Shown here piece by piece: positions 52,568 through 61,135 of a stretch of 64,000 bases of DNA; position 1 is the first letter of the stretch, and the number at the start of each line of letters is the position of its first letter. The notes beneath the pieces are model-generated. The model did not search any database. It saw only the letters and a list, made by a program, of their open reading frames with translations, and was not told the origin of the DNA. The DNA lies in the NCBI GenBank assembly GCA_015067525.1, contig SVMH01000004.1, forward strand, positions 20,289 through 84,288, written 5' to 3'. The stretch comes from Oscillospiraceae bacterium. Its GTDB lineage: Bacteria > Bacillota > Clostridia > Oscillospirales > Oscillospiraceae. The position numbers and the translations under genes are program-made.

Positions 52568-53896
52568 TCAATAGCCGTATTTTTTCCGCATTCCCGCGAG
52601 AAAAGCTACTGTCAGCCCTGCCGCGGCCAGCTCCGCTGCCACCACGGAAATCCACACGCCGTCGATCTCCCAGATCAGGGGCAGCAGCAAAACGGCAGCG
52701 ATCTGGAACACCAGCGTGCGCAGAAAGGAAATGATGGCCGATACCAGACCGTTGTTGAGGGCGGTGAAAAAGCCGGAGCCGTAAATGGCAAGGCCGGAGA
52801 AGAGGAAGGAAAAGGAGAAGATGGTAAAGCCCCGCAGCGTCAGCGCCAGCAGGATTTCGTCGTAGCCCACAAAAATGAGGGAGAAGGGGCGGGCCAACAG
52901 CTCGCCTGTGATGGCCATAGCCACCGAACAGATGCCGATGATAACCAGACTTTTTTTCAGGACGTTATGCAGTTCGTCCCGGTTTTCTGCGCCGAAGTGG
53001 TAGCTGATGATGGGCGCGGTGCCGATGGAGTAGCCGATAAAGGCGGAAATGAACACAAAGGAGACATACATCATCACGCCGTAGGCTGCCACGCCGTCCT
53101 CGCCGGCGTAGCGCATCAGCTGCATGTTGTAGAGCATGCTCACCAGCGACATGGACAGGTTGCTCATCAGCTCCGACGAGCCGTTGGCGCAGGTTTTCCA
53201 CAGGGCGTGGGCGTCAAAGGAGAAGCGCCGCAGGCGCAGTAGACTGGTGTTGGGGCGGGAGAAGTAGAGCAGCGGCACAAGGCCGCCCACCACTTGGCTG
53301 AGAGCCGTGGCCAGCGCCGCACCTACCAGACCCAGAGGAAATACCGCCACCAGCAGTGCGTCCAGCACCATGTTGGTGATGCCGGAGGCCACCGTGACCC
53401 ACAGGCCCAGCTGCGGCTTTTCGGCGGTGATGAAAAAGCTCTGGAACTCCATCTGCAGCATGAAGGCGGTGATGGCCAGCAGAATGATGCGGCCGTAGAC
53501 CACGCAGCCCTCCAAAAGCTCGCCCTCCGCGCCCAGTGCGGCGGCGATGGGGCGCACAAATAGAATGCCCAGCGCGGCGATCACCACACCGGTGACGGCG
53601 GAAAGGAAAATCAGCATGGAGAACAGCTGCTGCGCCTTCTCCATGCGGCCCATGCCCATGGTCTTGGCGATGAGCGCGCTGCCGCCGGTGCCGAACATGA
53701 AGCCGAAGGCGCCCAGGATCATCAAAAAGGGATAGATGAGATTCACGGCGGCAAAGGGTGTCTTGCCCACGAAGTTGGAAACGAAAAAGCCGTCCACCAC
53801 GCCGTAGATGGAGGTGAAGATCATCATGCCGATAGACGGCAGCGTGAAGTGCAGCAGCTTTTGATACGTAAAGTGGTCGGATAGCTGGATGTTCAC
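52568..53896 (-). CDS. MATE family efflux transporter
   Basis: GTG start; FTLPSIGMMIFTSIYGVVDGFFVSNFVGKTPFAAVNLIYPFLMILGAFGFMFGTGGSALIAKTMGMG. Confidence 0.93.
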   Translation of the reverse strand: MNIQLSDHFTYQKLLHFTLPSIGMMIFTSIYGVVDGFFVSNFVGKTPFAAVNLIYPFLMILGAFGFMFGTGGSALIAKTMGMGRMEKAQQLFSMLIFLSAVTGVVIAALGILFVRPIAAALGAEGELLEGCVVYGRIILLAITAFMLQMEFQSFFITAEKPQLGLWVTVASGITNMVLDALLVAVFPLGLVGAALATALSQVVGGLVPLLYFSRPNTSLLRLRRFSFDAHALWKTCANGSSELMSNLSMSLVSMLYNMQLMRYAGEDGVAAYGVMMYVSFVFISAFIGYSIGTAPIISYHFGAENRDELHNVLKKSLVIIGICSVAMAITGELLARPFSLIFVGYDEILLALTLRGFTIFSFSFLFSGLAIYGSGFFTALNNGLVSAIISFLRTLVFQIAAVLLLPLIWEIDGVWISVVAAELAAAGLTVAFLAGMRKKYGY

Positions 53897-53916
53897 ACCA
53901 AAACACCTCCTGCGTC

Positions 53917-54063
53917 AAAAGAAAAGCGCCGGATAAGAAACGGCGCAAAGAGAGGATGCCTTATCCGGCACAGGCCATACGTGCCCCGCGCCCTCCGGCA
54001 AACATCCTTGTGCGGCATCTTATCCGGCGCTGCAATTACGATTGGCAGCTCCTCCGATGAGCA
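53917..54063 (-). promoter_or_regulatory. Unclassified attenuator-like structured leader upstream of MATE gene
   Basis: Minus strand: terminator GCGCCG-TTTCTTATC-CGGCGC-TTTTCTTTT (53946-53917); upstream segment GCGCCGGATAAG (54030-54019) perfectly complementary to CTTATCCGGCGC (53937-53926, the terminator 3' arm plus loop); additional stems GCTGC/GCAGC, ATGCC/GGCAT, GGCAC/GTGCC, GAGGA/TCCTC; TATAAT box at 54075-54070. Confidence 0.65.
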
Positions 54064-54069
54064 AGTCTA

Positions 54070-54522
54070 TTATAGCAGATTCCAAAGGAAAAGCAATACC
54101 CCATACACCACGCTGGCCACGGTGCCGAACACGATGACCGGCCCCGCCACCACGAACATCCTGGCCGCCATACCGGTGACGATGCCCTCGGCCTTAAAGT
54201 CGATGGCCGGTGACGCCACCGCGTTGGCAAAGCCGGTGATGGGCACCAGCGTACCGGCGCCGCCGAAGCGGCCGATCTTGTTGTAGAGATTCAGACCCGT
54301 CAGCAGCACCGAGAGGAACACCAGCGATACCGATGTCCTGGTGCCGGCGCTTTCTTTGTCCAGACCTGCCGCCGTCCACAGCTCCATGATCCCCTGTCCC
54401 AGCGTGCAGATGGCCCCGCCGATGAGGAAGGCCAAAGCCGTATCCTTCACGATGGGGGATTTTTTCGCCTTTTTCGCCACATAATCCTGATATTCCTTGG
54501 GCGTCATGTCCATTTGCAGCAC
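54070..54522 (-). CDS. spoVAC: Stage V sporulation protein AC
   Basis: FLIGGAICTLGQGIMELW...LNLYNKIGRFGGAGTLVPITGFANAVASPAIDFKAEGIVTGMAARMFVVAGPVIVFG. Confidence 0.92.
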   Translation of the reverse strand: MLQMDMTPKEYQDYVAKKAKKSPIVKDTALAFLIGGAICTLGQGIMELWTAAGLDKESAGTRTSVSLVFLSVLLTGLNLYNKIGRFGGAGTLVPITGFANAVASPAIDFKAEGIVTGMAARMFVVAGPVIVFGTVASVVYGVLLFLWNLL

Positions 54523-54627
54523 ATCCTTTCTTTCCTATCCTTTCCCGTTTGGGGAAAAACATACATGCTTGTCAAATGCAGAGAAAAAAGCTATACTGAT
54601 AAAAAGACTGATAAAGGAGGCGCAGCT

Positions 54628-54861
54628 ATGTCGGATCAGTACCGTCCTTTTGGCCGCAAGGCCCGTTCGCTGGCCTATATCGACCACGACTGGTGCATCG
54701 GCTGCGGCTATTGCGCCATGTTCTGCATCACCAAGTGCATCTATCAGCAGCCGGACGGCTTCTGGACGGTGGATCAGGAGCACTGCATCGGCTGCCGCTC
54801 CTGCAAGGTCAACTGCTTCATGGGCGCGGTCACCATGCTGCCGCCGAAACAGGAGGACTGA
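54628..54861 (+). CDS. 4Fe-4S dicluster ferredoxin-like protein
   Basis: CIGCGYCAMFCITKC and CIGCRSCKVNC motifs; stop immediately adjacent to hemW start. Confidence 0.9.
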   Translation: MSDQYRPFGRKARSLAYIDHDWCIGCGYCAMFCITKCIYQQPDGFWTVDQEHCIGCRSCKVNCFMGAVTMLPPKQED

Positions 54862-56058
54862 ATGAAAGGAAAGACGGTTCGCCCGCTGGGGCTCTATCTC
54901 CACATCCCCTTCTGCAAGTCCAAGTGCGCCTACTGCGACTTCTACTCCCTGTCCGGCCGGGAGGAGAAGATGGACGATTATGCCGCGGCGCTGACCGATC
55001 ACCTGACGGAAACGGCGCCTATGGCCGCGCTGCACACGGTGGATACCGTGTATTTCGGCGGCGGCACCCCCAGCTATCTGGGCTACGAGCGCATCACGCA
55101 GCTGCTGCGGACGGTGAAAAAGCAATACCGTGTAGACAAAAACGCCGAGATCACGCTGGAGGCCAATCCTGACAGCCTCTTTGACTGGAAGGAGCTGCGG
55201 GCTCTGCGCCGTCTGGGACTCAGCCGCATCTCGCTGGGTGTTCAGTCCTCGGATGATGCCGTGCTGCGCCGCTTGGGCCGCATCCATACGTGGCAGCAGG
55301 TGGTGGACGCGGTGGATACGGTGCGCCGTGCCAAGATTCCCGATCTGAGTCTGGACCTCATTTACGGCCTGCCGGATCAGACCATGGAGGACTGGAAAAA
55401 GACGCTGGCCGACGCCGTTTCGCTCTCGCCGGAGCACATCTCCTGCTACGGCCTCAAGCTGGAAGAGGGCACGTCCCTCTGGCGGCAGCGTGAGCAGCTG
55501 GTCTTGCCGGATGACGACCTGCAGGCGGATATGTACCTCTATACGGTGGAATATCTGGCGCAGAAGGGCTATGCCCAGTATGAGATCTCTAACTTCGCCC
55601 GACCCGGCCACGAGTCGCGACACAATTTGAAATACTGGACGCTGGGCGAATACGCCGGCTTCGGCCCGGGTGCCCACTCCGATTTCGGCAGCGTGCGCTA
55701 TGCCTACGTGGCCGATCTGGACCTGTATTTGCGCGGGCGGCTGATCCTGTCCGAGTCGGAGACCGTCTCTGAGCGGGAGCGGGAACGGGAGTACATCATG
55801 CTCTCGCTGCGCACCGCCGCGGGCATCGATGTGCGCGCCTTTGAAAACCGCTTCCGTCAGCGCTTTGACGTGCTGGAAAAGCTGCTGGCAGAGTATGAAA
55901 GCCACGGTCTGGCCCGGCGCACAGTGAACGGCTGGCGCTTGACACCCAAAGGATTTCTGGTATCCAATGCCATCATCGCCTCTCTGACCGACGCGCTGGC
56001 CGCGGAGAAGCAGCGCCGTCTGGAAAAGGCCCAGCGGGGCGACTACCGCATTGTATAA
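54862..56058 (+). CDS. hemW: Radical SAM heme chaperone HemW (coproporphyrinogen III oxidase-like)
   Basis: GLYLHIPFCKSKCAYCDFYSL; VYFGGGTPSYL; RISLGVQSSDDAVLRRLGRIH; YGLPDQTMEDWKKTL. Confidence 0.95.
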   Translation: MKGKTVRPLGLYLHIPFCKSKCAYCDFYSLSGREEKMDDYAAALTDHLTETAPMAALHTVDTVYFGGGTPSYLGYERITQLLRTVKKQYRVDKNAEITLEANPDSLFDWKELRALRRLGLSRISLGVQSSDDAVLRRLGRIHTWQQVVDAVDTVRRAKIPDLSLDLIYGLPDQTMEDWKKTLADAVSLSPEHISCYGLKLEEGTSLWRQREQLVLPDDDLQADMYLYTVEYLAQKGYAQYEISNFARPGHESRHNLKYWTLGEYAGFGPGAHSDFGSVRYAYVADLDLYLRGRLILSESETVSEREREREYIMLSLRTAAGIDVRAFENRFRQRFDVLEKLLAEYESHGLARRTVNGWRLTPKGFLVSNAIIASLTDALAAEKQRRLEKAQRGDYRIV

Positions 56059-56060
56059 CG

Positions 56061-56096
56061 CAAAAAACGGACGCGAAAGCGTCCGTTTTTTCTTGT
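56061..56096. terminator. Bidirectional terminator
   Basis: AAAAAACGGACGCGAAAGCGTCCGTTTTTTC. Confidence 0.8.
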
Positions 56097-56097
56097 T

Positions 56098-56967
56098 TTA
56101 TACACCTGTCAGGTCAAAGGGGGGTGTATACTCCGGCTTGGCCGAGCTGTCCTCCTGCAAAAAGCCGTCGGTGATGCCGCAGTCTGCCATATACTGTGCC
56201 GCGGCCCGATACTCCGAGCGGCGCACCGTCCGCGCCAGATACCCCTCAGCCCCCGGCTGGGGGGTGTACTGGCTCATGAGGGAGAAGAGCACCTCCCCCG
56301 GGCGGAAGGTGCGGGCCACCCAGTCGATGCAGGACTTGGTGTTCTGCAGTTTTCCCGGCAGCATCAGGTGGCGGATGATGACGCCGCGCCTCATCAGACC
56401 GTTTTCCATCACCACCGGCCCTACCTGCCGGAACATCTCGCGGATGGCATCGGTAGCCACCTCGAAATAGTCCGGTGCGGCGGACAGCTCTGCGGCCAAT
56501 GCGCCATCGGCGTATTTCAGGTCGGGCAGGTAAATATCAACCTTCCCTTCCAGCGCCCGCAGCGTTTCCACGCGCTCGTAGCCGCCGCAGTTCCATACCA
56601 CCGGCACGCCCAAAGGCTCGTCCAGCGCCGCTAAGATCCACGGCGTAAAGTGGGTGGGCGTCACCAGATTGATGTTGTGTGCGCCCTGATCGATCAGCTC
56701 ACGGAAAATTTCGCGCAGCCGCTCCACGCTGACGGCCTTACCAAAGCCGCCTGCGGAGATGTCGTGGTTCTGGCAGAAGACGCAGCGCAGCGTGCAGCCG
56801 GAAAAGAACACGGTGCCGCTGCCCCGCGTGCCGCTGATGGGCGGCTCTTCCCAGTGGTGGAGTCCTGCCCGGGCCACGCGAAGGCCGGCCGGCATACGGC
56901 AGAAACCGCCGCCCGATCCGGCGGTGCGCTCCGCGCCGCACTGGCGCGGACAAAGATTGCAGATCAT
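56098..56967 (-). CDS. Radical SAM protein, PflX-like (pyruvate formate-lyase activase related)
   Basis: CNLCPRQCGAERTAGSGGGFCRMPAGLRVARAGLHHWEEPPISGTRGSGTVFFSGCTLRCVFCQNHDIS. Confidence 0.9.
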   Translation of the reverse strand: MICNLCPRQCGAERTAGSGGGFCRMPAGLRVARAGLHHWEEPPISGTRGSGTVFFSGCTLRCVFCQNHDISAGGFGKAVSVERLREIFRELIDQGAHNINLVTPTHFTPWILAALDEPLGVPVVWNCGGYERVETLRALEGKVDIYLPDLKYADGALAAELSAAPDYFEVATDAIREMFRQVGPVVMENGLMRRGVIIRHLMLPGKLQNTKSCIDWVARTFRPGEVLFSLMSQYTPQPGAEGYLARTVRRSEYRAAAQYMADCGITDGFLQEDSSAKPEYTPPFDLTGV

Positions 56968-57548
56968 TTGCTGATGTCAAAGTCGGGGCCCAGATCGCCG
57001 CTCATCCAGTGGCGGCGGCACAGGCCGATATACTTGTCGTTGGCGCCCAGCACCACCTGCGCGCCCTCTTTCACCACACGGCCGGTCTCGTCAAAGCGGG
57101 CGTTGAAGGCGGCCTTCTTGCCGCACCAGCAGATGGTTTTCACTTCTTCCAGCTTGTCGGCCAGCACCAGCAGATGGTAGCTGCCGGGAAACAGCTCGCC
57201 GCGGAAGTCGGCCCGCAGACCGTAGCAGATGACGGGGATGCCGCAGTCGTCCACCAGATGCACCAGATAGTACACCTCCTCGCGGGAGAGGAACTGGGCC
57301 TCGTCCACGATGATGCAGGCGTACTGCTGCAGCTCTTCCTCGGGCATGGCCTGCATCTCGTGGAAATAGACACAAGGGTGCTTCAGGCCGATACGGGAGT
57401 AGACCATGTGGTCGCCGTCACGGGTGTCCAGCTGGGGCTTGACCATGAGGGTCTTCTGTCCCCGCTCTTCGTAGTTGAAGCGTGCCATCAGCGCGTTGGC
57501 GCTCTTGCTGGAGCCCATGGCTCCGTACTTGAAGTAAAGCTGTGCCAT
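56964..57548 (-). CDS. tdk: Thymidine kinase (type II)
   Basis: YFKYGAMGSSKSANALMARFNYEERGQKTLMVKPQLDTRDGD; IIVDEAQFLSREEVYYLVHLVDDCGIPVICYGLRADFRGELFPGS; zinc-binding CWCGKKA. Confidence 0.95.
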   Translation of the reverse strand: MAQLYFKYGAMGSSKSANALMARFNYEERGQKTLMVKPQLDTRDGDHMVYSRIGLKHPCVYFHEMQAMPEEELQQYACIIVDEAQFLSREEVYYLVHLVDDCGIPVICYGLRADFRGELFPGSYHLLVLADKLEEVKTICWCGKKAAFNARFDETGRVVKEGAQVVLGANDKYIGLCRRHWMSGDLGPDFDISK

Positions 57549-57562
57549 TTTCTCTTTCTCCT

Positions 57563-58612
57563 TTATCCCTGCGGAAGCTCCCGCGTTAATCCTTCAAAAG
57601 CGGCCGGTACGGCCCGCCGTGCCCGATCTTCTTTGTCACACCACAGCCAGTCGTCAGGCCCGCCGCCGTTTACTTCCACCACGTAGCCGGTCATGTCCCA
57701 GCGGATATGGGTGAAGATGTGGTGAAACCGCAGCCGCTTGACCCATTGGTGGGGTGTGACGCCCCAAGTGAGCAGCTGTGCGGCGGCTTCCGGCTCTTCC
57801 AGTGTGCCGTCCACGTGGGGGTATTCCCAAAGTCCTGCCAAAAGGCCGGTCTCCGGCCGCTGGCGCAGGGCGGCCTCTCCGCCACGCAGCAGGAGGAACA
57901 CGGTCTTTTCCTCGGTGCGCCGTTTCGTTTTGCTGATGCGTACCGGCAGTTCCTTCTGCCGGTTTTGGAGATGCGCGGTGCAGAACTGCCGCGCGGGACA
58001 GTCGGCGCACAGCGGCTCGCCGCTGGGGAGGCACACCGTGGCACCCAGATCCATCAAGGCCTGGTTAAACTCGCCGGGGCGATCGGTGGGCATGATGTGT
58101 GCCATCAAGGTGCGGAAGCGGCTGCGGACTTTGGTGTCCAGAATGTTGTCCTCGCTGCCGGTGATGCGGCTTACCACGCGCAGCACGTTGCCGTCCACCG
58201 CCGGTACGGCTTGTCCAAAGGCAATGGAGAGGATGGCGCCGGCGGTGTAGTCACCGATGCCGGGCAGAGCCATTACCTCCTCATAGGTGTCGGGAAAGCT
58301 GCCCCGCTGCGCCACGATTTGCGCCGCCTTTTGCAGGTTACGGGCGCGGCTGTAGTAGCCAAGGCCTTCCCACAGCTTCATGAGCTGCTCCGTGTCGGCT
58401 GCGGCCAGCGCCTCCACCGTGGGAAAGGCGGCCATAAAGCGCTGGAAATACGGCAGTACCGCTGCCACGCGGGTCTGCTGCAGCATGATCTCCGAGACCC
58501 ATGTGCGGTAGGGACTGACCTCCTCGCGCCATGGCAGGACGCGGCGGTGTTCGTCGTACCACGGCAGCAGCACATCCGGCAAGCGTTTCAGTTGTTGCAG
58601 GGCGTTATCCAT
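57563..58612 (-). CDS. mutY: A/G-specific adenine glycosylase
   Basis: LPWREEVSPYRTWVSEIMLQQTRVAAVLPYFQRFMAAFP; LPGIGDYTAGAILSIAFGQAVPAVDGNVLRVVSRI; CPARQFC Fe-S. Confidence 0.97.
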   Translation of the reverse strand: MDNALQQLKRLPDVLLPWYDEHRRVLPWREEVSPYRTWVSEIMLQQTRVAAVLPYFQRFMAAFPTVEALAAADTEQLMKLWEGLGYYSRARNLQKAAQIVAQRGSFPDTYEEVMALPGIGDYTAGAILSIAFGQAVPAVDGNVLRVVSRITGSEDNILDTKVRSRFRTLMAHIMPTDRPGEFNQALMDLGATVCLPSGEPLCADCPARQFCTAHLQNRQKELPVRISKTKRRTEEKTVFLLLRGGEAALRQRPETGLLAGLWEYPHVDGTLEEPEAAAQLLTWGVTPHQWVKRLRFHHIFTHIRWDMTGYVVEVNGGGPDDWLWCDKEDRARRAVPAAFEGLTRELPQG

Positions 58613-58618
58613 AAACGG

Positions 58619-59467
58619 TTATCCTTTGCTGAATCGTCTGGCATAGCCGCAGCGGCGGCACAGTTCCTCGGTGGGCCGGCGGCGGGAGAAGCCCTCCACC
58701 ATGGCCCGCGCCCGGGGAGAATTCAAAATCTCGTCAAAGGGCTGGGTGAAGAGGTTGCCCAGCGGGATCTGCCCCTCGCCGTCGAGACAGCAGGGTACCA
58801 CCGTGCCGTCGCACAGCACCGCTGCCTGCTGCCGCAATCCCAGACAGAACTCCACACCGCCCTCTTCGGCCGCCATGTCGGGCCAGTCGAATTTCTCGGC
58901 GCTCTCCAGATAGAGTCGCTGGCCCAGCTTGCGGTTGCCACGAACATCCAGCGGGATGTCGGCGATGTTTTTTCCAAATTCCCGGGAGAGAAGGTCAAAG
59001 ATCTGGCTGTTTTTCTCGTTTTTTCCGCCCTCGTTCCACAGGCGGAAGGCACAGATCACGCCCTGCTCCGCCAGTGCGGCGCAGGCGCGGGCGGCCTGAG
59101 AGATATAGGCGTCCAAATCAGACGCGCCCTCGTTGCCTTCAAAACTGTGGAGAGAGACGCTGATCTTATGCAGCTTTTTCGCCTGCAGCAGCACCGGCAG
59201 TGCTTTGTGCAGCAGCGTGCCGTTGGTAGTCAGGCAGACCTTGAAGCCCAGCAGCGCGGCGATATCCAGAATTTCCGCCAGCTGGGGGTGCAGCAGCGGC
59301 TCACCCATCACATGGAGGTAGAGATACTCTGTGTGGCCCACCAACCGGCGAGCCAGAAGGGTGAACTCCTCTGCGGATAAAAAGCGCTTTTGCCGCTTCG
59401 TGCCGGGGCAGAAGCTGCAGGAGAGATTGCACACGTTGGTGATCTCCAGATAGACCCGTTTGAGCAT
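58619..59467 (-). CDS. Radical SAM/SPASM-type protein
   Basis: MLKRVYLEITNVCNLSCSFCPGTKRQKRFLSAEEF; C-terminal CLGLRQQAAVLCDGTVVPCCLDGEGQIPLGNLF...CRRCGYARRF. Confidence 0.9.
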   Translation of the reverse strand: MLKRVYLEITNVCNLSCSFCPGTKRQKRFLSAEEFTLLARRLVGHTEYLYLHVMGEPLLHPQLAEILDIAALLGFKVCLTTNGTLLHKALPVLLQAKKLHKISVSLHSFEGNEGASDLDAYISQAARACAALAEQGVICAFRLWNEGGKNEKNSQIFDLLSREFGKNIADIPLDVRGNRKLGQRLYLESAEKFDWPDMAAEEGGVEFCLGLRQQAAVLCDGTVVPCCLDGEGQIPLGNLFTQPFDEILNSPRARAMVEGFSRRRPTEELCRRCGYARRFSKG

Positions 59468-59568
59468 CTTCTCCCCTCCTTCGGCGCGTTTTTTCCATTG
59501 TACCACATTGCGCCGGCTTTGCAAAGAAGAAAGGATGCGTTTCCCCGGAAACGCATCCTTTTCGTATT

Positions 59569-60609
59569 TTATTGAGCGATCATGTAGCTGTCCGCCGCGG
59601 CGTAGGTGGAGGTGATGACAAGGCGCGTAGAGCGGTCATAGTCATCGCTGAGCACGCCGCTGACCCAGCGGTGAGAGGCGCCGTTCTGCGGCACATAGAT
59701 GCGGTCAAAGGACTCCATCAGCACCTGCGGCGTCAGGCCGCTCTGGGCAAAGGAATAGTCGGTGCCGATGCTGGCCGGCAGAATGATGCTCACGGCGATC
59801 TCCGGCCCTACGGCTTCGCGGATCTGATCGGCCAGCGCCGCAATGGCGGCGGCGCGGTCCGTATCGGAGCGCAGGGTGGTCTTGCTCAGGTCGCCTTCAA
59901 TGGGATAGCGCAGCTGGTCCAGCAAAATCTCGTCAAAACCCAGTTCCACGCATTCCTTGGCCAGCGCACAGATGTGGGCGGCTACCTTTTCGTTGGTGGG
60001 ATCCAGCCAGAAACGGTTGAAGTTGTCCAGCCACTGGCCGCCGCCGCGATTGGTCAGCGCGGCGTCCGGCACGGCGGCGGCAAACGCATTGTCGCACAGT
60101 ACCGCCATGCGCGCCACAGTGTAGCAGTCGCTCTGGGCGATGGTCTGCAGATGGGTGCGGGTGGCCTCGCTGCCGCGCAGCACATTGGCCGGCAGGTCGA
60201 TGCCGGTATAGTAGGCAATGGTGCCGTCAGCCCGCTTGACGTTGACCACCACCGCCTCCTGTCCCTGCAGTTGGGACGTGGGGTCGCGGTAGAGGCAGCC
60301 GTAAGGCAGCTCCTTGGCGTGAAGGGGCTGCAGTGCCAGCGGCTCCGGCTCCGGTTCGGGGGTTTGAGCGGGCGGATCCTCCCGCTGAATGTCGACCTCA
60401 TCGTCGGGGATCTTGCCCGGCTGCTCCTGCTCCTCGCCGCGGCCGAAGGGCAGCTGCAGAGAGACGCTGCCGTCGTCGTTGTAGACGATGTAGCGCTGCA
60501 GCACCAAAAAGGCGGATGCGGCCAGCAGGATCAGCAGCAAAAGGAGGACCAGCAGCTTTTTGCTGCCGCGGCCCCTGCCGCGATATTGGTGATAGCCTTT
60601 TGTTGCCAT
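59569..60609 (-). CDS. Membrane-anchored putative glycoside hydrolase (DUF4015-like)
   Basis: N-terminal TM KLLVLLLLLILLAASAFLVLQRYIVY; GFDEILLDQLRYPIEGDLSKTTLRSDTDRAAAIAALADQIREAVGPEIAVSIILPASI resembles the DUF4015 core. Confidence 0.7.
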   Translation of the reverse strand: MATKGYHQYRGRGRGSKKLLVLLLLLILLAASAFLVLQRYIVYNDDGSVSLQLPFGRGEEQEQPGKIPDDEVDIQREDPPAQTPEPEPEPLALQPLHAKELPYGCLYRDPTSQLQGQEAVVVNVKRADGTIAYYTGIDLPANVLRGSEATRTHLQTIAQSDCYTVARMAVLCDNAFAAAVPDAALTNRGGGQWLDNFNRFWLDPTNEKVAAHICALAKECVELGFDEILLDQLRYPIEGDLSKTTLRSDTDRAAAIAALADQIREAVGPEIAVSIILPASIGTDYSFAQSGLTPQVLMESFDRIYVPQNGASHRWVSGVLSDDYDRSTRLVITSTYAAADSYMIAQ

Positions 60610-60638
60610 GGGGTCATACTCCTTTCAAAAGGGGTGGA

Positions 60639-61076
60639 TCAGGGCTGGATGGCATCCAGCAGATCCACGCGGCGCTGGTGGCGGCCGCCTTCAAACTCGG
60701 TGTTGAGGAAAACTTCCACCATGCGCAGTGCCACATTGGGACCGGTGAGACCGGCGCCCATGGCCAGCACGTTGGCGTTGTTGTGGCGGCGGGTCATCTC
60801 GGCGCTGAGTACGTCGGTGCAATGGGCGCAGCGGATACCCTTGACCTTGTTGGCGGCAATGGAGATTCCGATGCCGGTGGTGCAGATGACGATGCCGAAA
60901 TCGGCCTCGCCGGAGGCAACGGCGCGGGCCACCTTCTCGCCGTAGGCGGGATAGTCTACGCTGTCGCGGTTATAGCAGCCGTAGTCCTCAACGTCAATGT
61001 CATGTTCTTCCAGCCAGATCAGCACATCCTGCTTCAGCAGGTAGCCGCCGTGGTCACAGCCAATTGCAATTTTCAT
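60639..61076 (-). CDS. rpiB: Ribose-5-phosphate isomerase B
   Basis: MKIAIGCDHGGYLLKQDVLIWLEEHDIDVEDYGCYNRDSVDYPAYGEKVARAVASGEADFGIVICTTGIGISIAANKVKGIRCAHCTDVLSAEMTRRHNNANVLAMGAG. Confidence 0.97.
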   Translation of the reverse strand: MKIAIGCDHGGYLLKQDVLIWLEEHDIDVEDYGCYNRDSVDYPAYGEKVARAVASGEADFGIVICTTGIGISIAANKVKGIRCAHCTDVLSAEMTRRHNNANVLAMGAGLTGPNVALRMVEVFLNTEFEGGRHQRRVDLLDAIQP

Positions 61077-61135
61077 GGTCGTTCTCCTCTCTCGCGTAAA
61101 AATGTGTGAAAATCAGTCGCCCCAAAGGGCGGGAA

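Noticed and set aside
53926-54030. GCCGGATAAG/CTTATCCGGC repeats resemble enterobacterial REP palindromes
   Set aside because: Only three copies, confined to one leader, and they fit a terminator/anti-terminator model; resemblance to E. coli REP is probably coincidental.
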